A DNA stretch of 64,000 nucleotides from Eublepharis macularius (GCF_028583425.1 NC_072794.1:26471232-26535231); one strand, 5' to 3'; shown: positions 1-11,372, numbered from the stretch's first letter. Made by a program: numbers and translations. Notes: generated by a model not told the origin, from the sequence alone.

Positions 1-697
1 GGCTGTGATAACCAGGGGCGTGTTTCACTTGGGCAGGAAAGAACTTGCCACTGTGTAACATCTAGATTAGATTACTGCAATGCACTGTAGGTGGAGCTGC
101 CCTTGAAGACTGTCCAGAAGATGCAACTGGTACAGAATGCTGCACCCATAGTGTTGACTGAGTGGGCTACAAGGACGGTATCATTCCAGTCTTGTTCCAT
201 CTATATTGCCTCCCAATTTGCTTCTGGGCCCATGTATTGCGGGTGCGGGTATTGACATTTAAAGTCCTATATGGCTTGTGACCAGCATATTTTAAGGACT
301 GCCTTCTCACATATAAACCTACGTGGCCACCCTAATCATCTTTTGGAGGCCTTGCTTCAGGTGCCCCCATCATTTGAGGCTAAACAGGTGACAATCTGAA
401 AATGGGTCTTCTCAGTCATGGCACCAAGGCTTAGGGACTCCTTACCCAAGAAGATTCACCTGTCTCCCTCTATCATTGTCTTCCACCAGTATGTGAAGAC
501 TTTATTTCATTTGGTGTTCTCCCAGTGAACTCTTATCGGCCCTCCCTCATTGTGTATAGGTCTATATTTTACAATATTTATATATACATTTCAAATATTA
601 ATGTTTAAAATATCTGAATATTGGTTCACTCCCTTGGGGACCCTATCTAGGTGGAAGGGTAGCATATAAACATTTTACAAAAATAAAATAAATATTT
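1..697 (+). mobile_element. CR1-type LINE, 3' end of reverse-transcriptase ORF and tail
   Basis: Plus-strand translation gives decayed LDYCNALY, LPLKTVQKMQLVQNAA and, near 415-525, MAPRLRDSLPKKIHLS and VKTLFHLVF, the usual C-terminal end of CR1 ORF2. A short 3' UTR ending in AATAAATATTT-like sequence follows. In-frame stops show it is dead. It lies in a TOR1AIP1 intron in antisense orientation, and its 5' part is beyond the window edge. Confidence 0.8.
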
Positions 698-751
698 CCA
701 TATGCAACTGGTACTATACAATGAAAAAACCACAAATAGGTCAATTATTAC

Positions 752-853
752 CTTTTATTAACTGGTGTCTCTGAGTTGTTTGATAATTATTAGTAGTATT
801 TTTAACGTCTGATTTGCTCTCATTCTCATCTTCCTCTTTAGCTGGTGCTCCTT
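752..853 (-). CDS. TOR1AIP1: TOR1AIP1 small exon (102 nt)
   Basis: The acceptor is ATCTTTTCAG and the donor is GTAATA. It is phase 1 on both sides and reads GAPAKEEDENESKSDVKN, followed by a Gln/Thr-rich tail. The acidic run resembles the Glu/Asp-rich segment of human LAP1 (GETEEDDQDSS). It is the last TOR1AIP1 exon inside the window. Confidence 0.6.
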
Positions 854-3800
854 CTGAAAAGATAAAGGTTTAAAAACATAATTCTAGTGCAGTAAGCAAT
901 GTATTTTAGTTAGTCTCAGCTTTAGCTTTCAGCTTCAGTCAGTCATATTATGGTATCTAATAGTAAATTTGGTGGCTTGTGCCAATCTTGTAAGGAGCCA
1001 AGACCTGACCCTTGATAGGCATAGTATAGTTTTCCCGCATACTAGTAGGATACTAGTATGGAGTTGGAATGGAGTTTCGGAACCTCTTGAAAATGGTCAC
1101 ATGGCTGGTGGCTTTGCCCCCTGATCTCCAGACAGAGGGGTCGAGCGGCGCAGACGGCAATCTAAACTCCCCTCTGTCTGGAGATAAGGGGCGGGGCCAC
1201 CAGCCATGTGACCATTTTCTCCGAGGGCAACCCACTGAGTTCCACCACCTCTTTTCCCAGAAAAAAAGCCCTGGCTTAGATTATCATGGAGACTGAGATT
1301 TTAAGAAAGTGGAGTGGCATTTCCAAATGTTCCACTGTAAGTCCAGCTAATTTTCAATGCCTATACATTGAAGTCAATTAGAACTCGATGTAACTAAGAA
1401 AAATAGTTACAATAAACTGTTTTGTACTTCAAGGAACTTTCTAAAAATTGCAATAAAAATACATATGAAGGCAATTAAACTAAGCTATGACTTGTTCCTG
1501 TTTCTAATGGTACCTCTCCATCACCACCGCATGTTGTTTTGCGGCCACTGGAACAATGCAGGATTTAATTATTAATGTTCACAGGAAACTATACTCAATG
1601 AAAGTCATAAATGCCCTCTGAACTACAGTGGATAATATCCAAAAGGAAAGTGATCCAACCTGATTTGTTCAGTGTAGAGTCCTTGCCTTGATCATAATAA
1701 TATCCTATGAGGACAGGAAATATTGCTGAAGTTATTAAGCCAATACAGGAAATCAAAAAGCAAAAGGCAGACTGTTCTCTATGGGGCAGCTCTAGCTTCT
1801 ATCTTCAAATAAACTTTAATCCCACTCCACAACCCTTTGGAAGTTTAAGTACAAGCCTCTTATAACTATAAATAAAAGTAAAAAATAATAGCTGGGGAGC
1901 AGGGCATTCCTTGAGCTGGAACGCCCCGGAATGGTGTTCTGGCACCTCTTTAAAATACCCCGTGACTGGTGTCATGTGGGTATTTTTAAAATGGCTTACT
2001 TTGGGCCCAGATTGGGCTGCTGCTGGGTGGGGGAGGGTTTCCCCGCCCAGCAGCGGCTTGTTCCAGGTTGACTCGGGCCCAATCTGGGCTGTTACTGGCC
2101 CATTTGGGGCCGATTTAAGGGCTCGAAATGGCCCATATCAGGCCGACTTGGGCTCGATCCAGGCCATTTCTGGCCCATTTGGGCCCATCTAGGGCCTGAA
2201 ATGGCCTGGATCGGGGCCGAAGCGGGTTCTCCCACCTGGCAGTGGCCCATTTCAGGCCGGCTCCAGCCCAATTCATCCCAGATAAGGTTAAATTCGGCCC
2301 TGATCGGGACTGAAATGTCCAGGATTGGGCCTCTTCCTGGCAAGGGAACACTCCCTTGCCTGGCAGCAGCCCAATCCATTTCAGGCCTGTTCTGGTCCAA
2401 TTTGGGCCCAAAACGGCCCGGATTTGGCTGCTGCTGGGCAGGGGAGTGTGCCCCTGTGGCGCAGAGTCCCGTTCTAGGCCAATTCAGGCCCAAATTTAAC
2501 CTTGTCCAGGCTGAATTGGGCCTCCCCATGGAGCACGGGAGTGCTCCCGGGGTAGCCATGGCCTGCATGATGACGTCACTTCCTGGAAGTGACATCATCA
2601 CGCAGACCCAGGATCGCGAGCATGCTGCATGTGCACACATGAAGTGAGAGACGCACCACCTTCTCCTGGGAGTTGCCCCGGGTGAGAGTTCCTCCACCTC
2701 TTTCCCCAGAAAAAAGCCTTGCTGGGGAGCAATTATAGTTGCACCAAGAGACTAAATTCATCTTTCTCAATGCTCAAATCCATATTAAGTAGTGTACACA
2801 TTCAAGCCTTGTGCTAGAACACTAGCCATCCCTGAGAGATTTGATCTGCTGTGGACATTTATATTTACCTATTCTTCCACTTCTTCTAATAGATGGTCGA
2901 GTAAGTTCAGAGTCATCTGCAATTCCTAAAATGCTTGTGTGACCTAACAAAGAAAACAAAGCAGAAATCCAAGGCGTTCAGTCATGAAGTACATCCACTA
3001 GTACTGCCCACATTCCTCCATAACAGAAAGAAAAATGGATCTAACATAACCAGAAGACTTGAACAGACTATGTAACACTCATAGTGCAGACAGGATAGAT
3101 CATTTACCCATCCACTGAAGTATTAAAGACCCACTGGCACACACGCCACACTGTGTAGATAGCACGATTGCCTATCCCTCATCATATCATACATAGTGAC
3201 AAGCCAAAACTTTCATATTTGGTCAGTTATTTTATTCCATAGAGCTGTAACTTTTGCTAACCAGAAGCAATTTCTTCCTATCAGCCTGGGTACATGGCAA
3301 CAATCAAAAACCAAATAGTACAAACCAAAAGCATTCATTATCTATGGACTTCTAAAGTTTTTTTCTCACTTCCTCCTCATGCTGCAGGTCACTGAACCCC
3401 TTGAAGTTCTGTTCCTAGGTTACATGGACCCTCAGAAACAGTGGGAGTATGAGAGGGGGAAGCAGCAGAAATCCCCACCCCCTCTTTCACAAATGGAAAT
3501 GCCTTTTCATCCAAGGACTGCATGGCTGAATACAGGCCATTCATACCAAGGCAATACCATTCCGCCAAGCACAACTATTATTGTGAATAGCTGTACCGAG
3601 ATCTGGTACAGTATACGTTATACACAATGATATAAAGCCTTTTCGATAATGTATTTCATTTAATACATCTACAGTTACCTGCTTGTAAATGTGTTCGGCC
3701 ATTTGAGCTTTTACTAGTTCTTTGGTGTCTGGTTGGGGAAGAGTCATCTGCAAGATATGTGGGGGAAATTCTTTAGACACATTAAGCATACAACTCTACA

Positions 3801-6800
3801 GCTTAAAACAATGATTCCAGAACCATAAACCAAGTAAAAATAGTGATTAAATTCCTCTAAGTTCCATGAACAGAACCTAGTCTCTGTCCCATAATTTACC
3901 TCTCCTTAACAACAATACTTTAAAACCTTTTTGAAGTACAAGCATTTTCCTTCCCTTCTTCCATTGCCACCAGACAATTAGCTGTATATGTGGTTTTTAA
4001 TTCTGCGTTCAGAAAAGTCATATGACAATGGGGAAGAGGAACTGAAATGAAACTTAGTTAGTTGCCAGTTGCATTATATTAACAGTATGTTAGATCCTAA
4101 AGACTGTTAAAGCTTCAGTCCTACACACTTAGCTTGAAGCTAACCCCAGTGAACACTGCAGGATTATTTCTGACTAACCTGAGTTGCATGGTTTAGAACA
4201 CAGTGACAAAATGGGACATGTTAGGGGTCTTTTTGCAAAGAATTCTAATAATAAGCCAAAACTTTTTGGTTTAAAAGGCCCCATCTCTTTATTGCTGAAA
4301 GTTCTACAAAGAATATCATTTTGGAGCTCAAGGGAATCCCTAGCTTGAGGAAGTCACCTAACACCGAAATCTTTCTTAGTAAACACCTACTAAACATTTC
4401 TTTGAAGTTTCTGATAAAGTATGACAAGTACAATTAATTTTTCCAAGGTAAATCAGACATAACCTGTGTGCCAGCTTGTTCTTCTCTGTAACCCTTGCTT
4501 GTGGCTTAGACTAGAATAACTCTGTTTAGGACTGCACTGTAAGATCTGTTAGGACATTAAGACCTGTAGCAGCCCAAACACAGTTTTTTTCAGTGATAGG
4601 AGATCTTGCTTACTTGACTTCAGATTATTTTAAGTTGTGTTATTTAGGAGACTGGTTTTGGGTTTTGTTTTGCTTTTAACAGACAGCTGGGGCTGACGAT
4701 GGGAGATGGAATTTTTCTGTTGGTATTTGCATTTTGTTGGTAATATTTTGTTCTTTGATTTATTCTGTTGGTATGAAATTATGGGTAAATAAATACATAT
4801 TAATATATTTTGTTGTTAATCAACATAACTCCATTTTGCAGAGAAGAAGAGTTATTTTATAATGTTCAGATATGCTGTATGAATAACTAAAGAGATGAAA
4901 CAGCACTGAAGACTGTCTTCAGAACAGCTAGACATTTCAAAGCCGGAGGAAAGGGCTCCAGTCCTCAGGACAGTACAGTACCCACGTGAAAGTAACTGCC
5001 TGAAGGACTCATGCCTATTGTTTTAACTTTTAGTTCTATGGCTTTCTATGATGTAAACAACACAGTATTTACCCAAAATGAAGGCTAGGTTCTTATCCAG
5101 GCCAGTCATCAAGAAAGAGATGGTCACCTTACATTTCCATTCCAGTTACAATAATAAAAAATGCATACAAATTTGAGGGGGGGGGGAGGGAGAGTCAATC
5201 TTACATTCAGGATTTTCTTCCTTTTGGGTACCAGTATTATTGACAAGTAAAAGAGTGTCATATGCTTATACTCTTCTATGCATTCTACCTCACATTGCTT
5301 TTATCCACAATGCAAATGCTTTAGCCTGGTTGCTTAAAACATCTGGATTCAATTTCTCTGAACCTCACAATGGCTGTGGCACATTAGTGAGGAATTGTGT
5401 GAGGGAGGAGAGCAAAGAACTGCATCCAGTTGGTAAGTGGAATAGATGCCTTTTGTTCTTTTCTATAATCATAAATCTAATGAAGGTGCCAGGCTCAATG
5501 TAGTCCTCTGAGACATACTTTCCCTTCCATCACTGAGAGACGGAAGTGGTATCAGTCTGTAGATATTAGAAAAACCTAGAAAACAGCACCATCATTTTTC
5601 AGAAATAAAGTACTTTTCATTCATAGGGTCACCCATAGGTCGGAGACGACTGGTCAGCACATAACACAAAGTACTTTTTAAATAACTTAGAAAAATTTTA
5701 AGGAGAACATGAATCATAATATTTAATAAAACTTCTGTCAGTAGGAACATGGGATACGAAAACTAATAAAATAGATAGTTTTGATGATCTCTGGAACCTT
5801 TAAGCAAGGGTTTTTATTTATAAATTGCCAAACGGCCACTCCAAAAACAAATCTGTTTTTGAAGCTTAGTTGTTTTGCTTACCTAGTGGGCTCCTTTCTC
5901 CATTTCACAGATATTCCTGTTTTACTGGAATTCTGACTAGAGGACTCAAATTTACATCAGAGACATCAAGTCAAAGGTTGCAGAGCTGGGCAATACCTTT
6001 GAGCTTTTGCAGAAAGAACTCAGCCAGTAATGTATTATTTTTTATGCAGTGCAGCCAATGTACATAGAGTACCAAAAAGAGACCCCTTGCCCCAATACAG
6101 GACACAAAATTTCCACAAGACAGAGAAAGAAAGACAAGGATAAAAAGGGGGAGAATGCACATTTGTTCTAGTCACATGCGTCCATGCTCAGTTTCAGCAG
6201 GATGCAGAATACACAGAGCCACTCCATGTCTTTTTTTTTTTTAATTTTTTAATTGATGCATCACTTATTACATTTCAATACAGTCATAGTTCTCCTATGA
6301 TACATCTTTCACTCCATGTCCAGCTAAACTACTGGTCCACCCAGCCCAGGATTGCCTACTCAGACTAGCAGTGGTTCTCCAGCAGAGATCTTGCACATCA
6401 CCGGCTACCTGACCCTCTCAAGCCTAACCTACTTCAGAGGGATGTTGTGAAGATGAGCACCTTGTGGATAAAAAGTCCTAGAAAACATGAAGTGTGTTTG
6501 TGCTGAATATATTCTTATGCTCACATACATATCATGTAAGCATCACAGTACTATAAAATCATATGCCTATCCTATAAGGTATATAGCAAATAATGTTGGG
6601 TCGGCATATAGTAGCTGAATCCTACGGATAATTTCTCAGTTCAAGCCCACTGAATTGAACAGGCTTAGACTATCATAACTCCGTCTGACTGTACAAGACC
6701 ACTGTACAAGACTCCACCCCGGGCCAGCCATTCCCCCTCCGCCCAGCCTACCTCACAAGGCTGTTGTGAGAATAAGGGCGTGGAGAACTCTTTACCTTCC

Positions 6801-7267
6801 GAAGAACTGGCCGAGTCCAGCCGTCGACGCCGCACCTCATCCCCCTCCGCCGCCGGCTCCTCCATCCTGAACGGCGTCGGGGGATACCGCCGGGTAGAGC
6901 GCAGGCTGTACGGCGCCACCCGCGGCGCTTCCTCGCTCGGCTCCGCTTCTCCTTCTTCCGCTTCTGCCCTCATCCCGTCCCTCCTCTGCCTCCTCCTCAC
7001 CGGCCTGCCGCTCCCCTCGGCCGAGAGCTCCAACACTTCCTCGCTGAACCTCACTTCCCGACGCGGCGGGCGGGGGCGGCTTCCTCCTCCATCGTAATAC
7101 GGGGTCGAAGGGCGCTGCCGGACGCTGCTGCGGAGGCCGCTGCCGCCATTTTGGGAGGCGGTTTTCCTCAGCGGCGCCCTCGGCGTCACGTGAGCGAAGA
7201 GCCCGCTCTCCCCCCTCCCTTCGCCTTCCTCTCCCCCCTGCCGCTGGGCCTCTGAGGCGGCCGCCAG
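752..7267 (-). CDS. TOR1AIP1: Torsin-1A-interacting protein 1 (LAP1), 5' part of gene
   Basis: LAP1 is an inner nuclear membrane protein whose nuclear N-terminal region binds lamins and whose lumenal domain activates torsin ATPases. Four minus-strand exons are supported: 7267-6796, 3747-3679, 2943-2869 and 853-752. Exon 1 carries VTPRAPLRK, QNGGSG, RREVRFSEE and YSLRSTRR, matching the human LAP1 N-terminus (VTPRAPIRE, QNGGSS, RREVRFSDE, YYLRSRQRR). The three small exons have pyrimidine-rich acceptors and good donors. All introns are phase 1, so the frame joins without a stop and gives a Ser/Arg/acidic nucleoplasmic region. The transmembrane segment and lumenal domain would be beyond the left edge. 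The frame has no ATG (see findings). Identity is firm from exon 1; the small exons rest on splice sites, phase and composition. Confidence 0.85.
1050..1273. mobile_element. Short hAT-like element, 'CAGGGCTTTTTTTC' family
   Basis: It carries a self-complementary core around TGGTCACATGGCTGGTGGC and its reverse (1094-1112 and 1197-1215). Its 3' end ACCACCTCTTTTCCCAG plus an A-run and GCCCTGG matches the element at 45989-46201. The 5' terminus is diverged, so the start is approximate. Confidence 0.6.
1900..2721. mobile_element. Non-autonomous hAT element, 822 bp, with GGCCCATTT-rich core
   Basis: It is flanked by an exact 8-bp target-site duplication, CTGGGGAG (1892-1899 and 2722-2729). It begins CAGGGCATTCC and ends CCCCAGAAAAAAGCCTTG, matching the ends of the shorter relatives at 1.1 and 46.0 kb. 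The inside (about 2000-2530) is a dense field of short degenerate palindromes built from GGCC, GGGCCCAA and CATTT(C/G). Long frames on both strands here are by-products of that composition, and no transposase is present. Confidence 0.8.
2869..2943 (-). CDS. TOR1AIP1: TOR1AIP1 small exon (75 nt)
   Basis: The acceptor TTTTCTTTGTTAG is strong and the donor is GTAAAT. It is phase 1 on both sides and encodes a peptide containing ILGIADDSELTRPSIRRSGR. The basic/serine composition suits LAP1, and it joins its neighbours in frame. Confidence 0.65.
3679..3747 (-). CDS. TOR1AIP1: TOR1AIP1 small exon (69 nt)
   Basis: The acceptor is a pyrimidine stretch ending in TTGCAG and the donor is GTAACT. Phase 1 on both sides gives DSSPTRHQRTSKSSNGRTHL, a Ser/Arg-rich stretch like the LAP1 nucleoplasmic region. 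It follows exon 1 in frame. Confidence 0.65.
5625..5672 (+). repeat. SINE fragment
   Basis: The sequence TAGGGTCACCCATAGGTCGGAGACGACT resembles the 3' tail common to 5S/tRNA-derived squamate SINEs. It is only a short remnant. Confidence 0.4.
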
Positions 7268-7330
7268 CCTCTCGCCTCGGGCTCAGCCCCACTGAGGGAC
7301 CGGGGGGGGTGGGGAGCAGTGCCTTCTCTG
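6690..7330 (-). promoter_or_regulatory. TOR1AIP1: CpG-island promoter of TOR1AIP1
   Basis: This GC- and CpG-rich block covers exon 1 and the presumed start of TOR1AIP1. It contains a CACGTG E-box (7187-7192) and, on the minus strand, AAAATGGCGGC near 7145-7155, which fits the YY1 consensus often found just downstream of transcription starts. No TATA box was seen. The start site is not defined. Confidence 0.6.
6796..7267 (-). CDS. TOR1AIP1: TOR1AIP1 exon 1 (coding part)
   Basis: The donor is GTAAAG just below 6796, after a codon split in phase 1. The LAP1 frame runs upstream past the GTG at 7189-7187 to an in-frame TGA, without any ATG. The only plausible initiator seen is CTG at 7267-7265, with A at -3 and G at +4, which would give an Ala/Glu/Gly-rich leader of 26 residues before VTPRAP. 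Human LAP1 has 18 residues there. The 5' end of this exon is therefore uncertain, while the stretch 6796-7189 is secure. Confidence 0.8.
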
Positions 7331-7612
7331 CGGGGTGAGGGAGCTTCTCCTCACTAGCACAAAGCAGCGCTTTGAACAAGTTCTGTCTCTAAGCTTGACT
7401 CCTTTGGGGCATACTCAACCACACACCCTTTTGTATCTCTGCTCTAGCTCAACCCCACTGAGCAAGTCTGGGGGTGGAGGGGAGCAATACCTTGTCTGTG
7501 AGGTGAGGAAGCTTCGCCACCCTTTGCCTGGCAAGCACAAAGCAGCTCTTTAGAACAAGTTCCGTCTCTAAGGGTATCTTATACAATCATACACTCTTTT
7601 ATATCCTTCGAG
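7281..7612. repeat. Tandem duplication, 166-bp period, beside TOR1AIP1 promoter
   Basis: Two diverged direct copies abut: 7281-7446 and 7447-7612. Both begin GCTCARCCCCACTGAG and share GGTGAGGRAGCTTC, AGCACAAAGCAGC and GAACAAGTTCYGTCTCTAAG. The copy nearer the gene is more GC-rich. No open frame continues through either copy. Confidence 0.75.
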
Positions 7613-9170
7613 AAACAAGCCAACAACAACGCGCATGCAAATAAATACCTCTCTCGCTCTTGCCAATGACCTTCTTTTCTTCCCTTGCTCTTTCTCTTAC
7701 TTTCTCTCCTCCTGCTCCCCTTCCAGCGCAGAAACACCCCCCACCCCCAACACACACCAAATTTCCCCCTCTTGGTAAAAAGCTTAATCTGACCCTCTGC
7801 TAGAGGTTAACTTTTGACAGGCAGCTGCTCCCCCCTGGGGCTGTAGCCCTTGCCAGCCCTGCCTCCTACCATCCATCTACTGTAGCTGAGAGAAACGCAA
7901 ACAAACGAGAAGGAGGGCTGGGTGGAAAAGAAAAAGCATCACACCAGCTGAAAGGGGCCGGTCTCCTCCTAAACCCTGTTTTTAATCCTGGAATAATCAG
8001 CGAATGGGAGAGGCCCGGCCCAGCAGCTCTTTATAGGTCACCAGTAGGGGAGAAATATTTAAAGCGCTCTTCAGTGACTGCCACAAGCCCTAGGAATATC
8101 CCAAGCCAAAAGTAAACGCCTTAAAATCCCTATGTTCTGGATTAGTAGCTCTGTGAATTGCAAATGTGCTGGGGCTGTAGCAAAATAAAACAAAAATCTA
8201 GTGGCATCTTAACCAATTAACATTTATTCCAGCATGGGTTTTTGTGAGTCAGATGCATTGAAGTGTACAAAACTTCTTAGCAAATGCCACTGGGGTGAAC
8301 GTGGAGACCCCCCACCTGTAGGGTGGCCAACTCTAGCTTGGGCATTTTCTGAAGATTTGGGGGTGGCACCTGAGGCTATTTTTTCCAGGAGAACTAGTTT
8401 AGTTTAGAGACCAGTTGTAATTGCAGGACTCCTTGCTCCATTATCTGCCCACCACCCCCATTAATCTGTTACAAACTAAGGTTGGTTTCTGTAGACTATG
8501 CAGTGAAATAGTAGGCATGTTTACTCAGAACAGACGCCGGTTCCACTGGGTTCAATGGAACATACTCTTAAGTAAGTGCATGTAACTGAATAGTTGCACA
8601 GTACACAAAAACCCTGCAAGGCTTTCTGTGTTCAGTTTTAAATATTTTCACTTTGTTTCTTGTTTCCAACTTCTTTGTTTCCTCAGCTACATTTTCCAGC
8701 CAAGGTTAGTAAATTTACTGAAAGCTGAAATTCAAACCCAAATTCCGGCAAACTAAGCTACAAAGATGAAAGCGTTGCCAATTTTGATTTTCCACTGTTG
8801 GCTTTAAATTCTAGATTTGTTACAAAAATTATTAGTGTAGAGTAATTATATTGAAAGTGAATGACAATTATCAGAAAAATGTTTTGTTAGCTGTCTTGGG
8901 ACCTTGAAAGACAGGCTTGGAATAAATATTTTAATGTAAATAAATGTATATAAGATGTCATAAACTGCTCAGACTGAAACAATCACTGATTATACAAACC
9001 ACCTTTAGTCTCAGCAAGAAAGGTGGACTATAAATAGTGTAAAATAAAAATAAAATAATTATATTTCTTTATAATGCCTGTTTTCTTTCTCACATATGGA
9101 TTTCAGCCCAAAGTCTTAGTTTGAACTGTAGATGGCCTTCTCTCTACTTCCTCATTTCCACTTGCAAGCT

Positions 9171-9630
9171 GAGAGCCAGTTTGGTGTAGTGGTTAAGAGT
9201 GTGGAACTCTAATCTGGAAAACCACCTCTGATTTCCCACTCCTCTGCTTATAGCTAGCTGGGTGACCTTGGGTCAGTCACAGATAGGGTTGCCAGCTCCA
9301 AGTTGGGAAATTCCTGGAGATTTGGGGGGGGGGGGTGAAACCTGGAGAAAGTGGGGTTTGGGGACGGAAAGGACCTTGGCATGGCATAATTCCATACAGC
9401 CCAACCCCAAAAGTAGCCATTTTCTCCAGGTGAATTGATCTCTGTGGCCTAGAGACCAGTTGTAATTCCATGAGATCTCCAGCCATTACCTGAAGGCTGG
9501 CAACCCTAGTCACAGCTTCTAGGAGCTCTCTCAGCCCCACCCACCTCACAGGGTGTTTTGTTGTGGGGATAATAATAAAATACTTTGTTAACCGCTGAGT
9601 GGGCATTGTCTTGAAGGGCGGTCTATAAAT

Positions 9631-9665
<35 letters not shown>
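9171..9665 (+). mobile_element. tRNA-derived SINE split by a hAT element, AAT-repeat tail
   Basis: It starts GAGAGCCAGTTTGGTGTAGTGGTTAAGAG and continues with GGTGACCTTGGGTCAGTCACAG. It is interrupted at 9283-9507, resumes with CTCTCTCAGCCCCACCCACCTCAC, and ends in an (AAT)n microsatellite. Sister copies lie at 34308-34568 and 56888-57150. Confidence 0.8.
9283..9507. mobile_element. hAT-like MITE (AGGGTTGCCA termini) inside a SINE
   Basis: The ends AGGGTTGCCAGC and GGCTGGCAACCCT are inverted repeats. The flanking 8-bp duplication AGTCACAG (9275-9282 and 9508-9515) restores the SINE when removed. It contains the recurring GAAATTCCTGGAGATTTGGGG and GACCAGTTGTAATTCC blocks. Relatives lie near 8.3, 14.3, 38.3, 55.2 and 55.9 kb. 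Confidence 0.8.
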
Positions 9666-9666
<1 letters not shown>

Positions 9667-10579
9667 TTTTATATTTGTGCATGAAAAGGAGCAATAGGAA
9701 ACTGTATTAATGTTAAAAACAAATTTTAATTAGCAAAGCAAATCACGTGTTTGAAAATTCATGGGAAAAGTTGTTTGTTTTAATATTTTAAATACCACAG
9801 TACAAATTAGACTTTAATATGTATGGTTAAGGGCTTAGGAAGACCCAAGAGAATTTTCTTTGCAACTCTTCATGATATGTGAGTATGAATGCATTAAGTA
9901 AGCTTGGAACTTCTGTTCTCCAGGGTTCCTAATGATCCTTTCCAAAATGCTGATATTTCCATTGCAAGTAACTTTGAACATCTAATCTACTTTTATCTGT
10001 TTGGAATGCCCCTTTTGCCTTATGAATAAGTTATTGTATTGAATTTCCCGTTCATGTTTCCTAACACAGTTCTTGTCTGATTTATTGGACTGTCTGGAAA
10101 ACACTTGCCCCTGTTGCATCAAGTTATAATTTAGGAGTCAAGTATCTCATTCTGGATATACAAAAAAGAAAAGAAAAAAGGATACTGTAGGCAGGCCTGT
10201 AGCTACAGGGTTCTCCAGATTCCCCGGCACTCCTTTCGCCACTCCAATAAATGTTGCACTACTGCCAGCAAGCTTAAACTGTGCTTGGAAATGATGGCAT
10301 CATTGCCATGTGGGTTGGGCTGTGATTGTGGGAGGAGGTGCACTAGACATTGCTGTCCCCCTCCACACCATACCCAGTTGGCATTGACCTTGCATCTGGG
10401 ACTTTGCCCTATGTGGTGGAAGGAATGGAACATGATGTTGTGTATGCTGTTTTCAGAGCAGGCACTTTAATCAAGTTAGTGACTAGTCTTAGCCTTGTAT
10501 AACCAACTCAGCTCAGGCTCCCTCTTCATGCATCTGATGAAGTGGGTTCTGGCCCAGAATACAGATCAATCTGTGAGTA

Positions 10580-10790
10580 TAGAGAGCCGATGTGGTTAGT
10601 GTCAGCTAGTTTAGGAGGACCAGGGAGACCTGAATTTAAATGCTCACTCTGCCATGAAGCTCAGTGTGTGACCTTAAGCACTGAGAGAGCGACCAGCTTA
10701 AGGTCACCCTGTGTTCTCCTTCTGTGTGGTACAATGGAGAAAAGGAGAACCTTTTTCAGAGAAAGAGTGGGATAAAAATGTGATAGATAT
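10580..10790 (+). mobile_element. Sauria-type SINE, diverged
   Basis: Diverged copy: AGCCGATGTGGTTAGTG, GGGAGACCTGAATTTAAAT (box-B-like area), then GGAGAACC and GGGATAAAAATG at the tail. Several short duplications are present. Confidence 0.5.
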
Positions 10791-11159
10791 GTAGGCAGGC
10801 AGGTGGGGAGAAGTTCCCTTCTCTGTGTTTGTGTAAGGCAGGGAGATTATAGGGTGAAAGGATCCTATGTGTGTTTTCATGAGGGTTGTCTTTGTGAGAG
10901 GCTGCGTATGTATCAATGTGGGAGCAGCGGGTAGAGTGGGCACAAATGGTGCATGTTGAGAATTCTTTTGTTTAAAACAAATAATTTCTGGCAACAGCTC
11001 TGAATTTAGGTCCTTTTATTTATTTTTGGCCAATGAAATCTGGAATGCAGAAGTAATGGGACGTGCTGGGGGCCAACATCGGTTTTTTCGTGACATTCCG
11101 GATGACAGTAAGCGGTGTGGAAATGTCCCTACTTCATTTGCCCCCTCCTAGTCTTCAGC

Positions 11160-11372
11160 TTTATTATTTACTAACTTCATTTTTATCCCACCTTCTTCCC
11201 CATAATTCTCCTCCCTTCCACTTTATCTTCACCATAACCTTGTGAGGTAGATAAGAATGTGAGAGTGACTGGCCAAAGGTCACCTAGCAAGTTTCCATAA
11301 CAGAGTGGGGACTTGAAACTGGGTCTTCCAGACTGTAGTCTACTACTGTAACCACTATACCGCATTGGCTAG
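11160..11372 (-). mobile_element. Sauria-type SINE
   Basis: The reverse complement reads GCCAATGCGGTATAGTGGTTACAG, then GGAAGACCCAGTTTCAAGTCC and CTTGCTAGGTGACC, then a tail with GGGATAAAAATG. It is a tRNA-derived SINE, not a tRNA gene. Confidence 0.65.

Noticed and set aside
2092-2697. 201-codon minus-strand frame
   Set aside because: It is made of palindromic repeat sequence inside the hAT element, with no domain.
5203-5240. Possible extra TOR1AIP1 exon (VNNTGTQKEENPE) with a good GTAAGA donor
   Set aside because: There is no convincing acceptor or pyrimidine tract upstream; may be a decayed exon.
6837-7379. 180-codon minus-strand frame over the TOR1AIP1 island
   Set aside because: It is the +1 shadow of LAP1 exon 1 in GC-rich sequence; the LAP1 motifs lie in the other frame.
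9171-9260. tRNA genes at the SINE heads
   Set aside because: Box A and B survive but no cloverleaf or tRNA 3' end; these are tRNA-derived SINEs.
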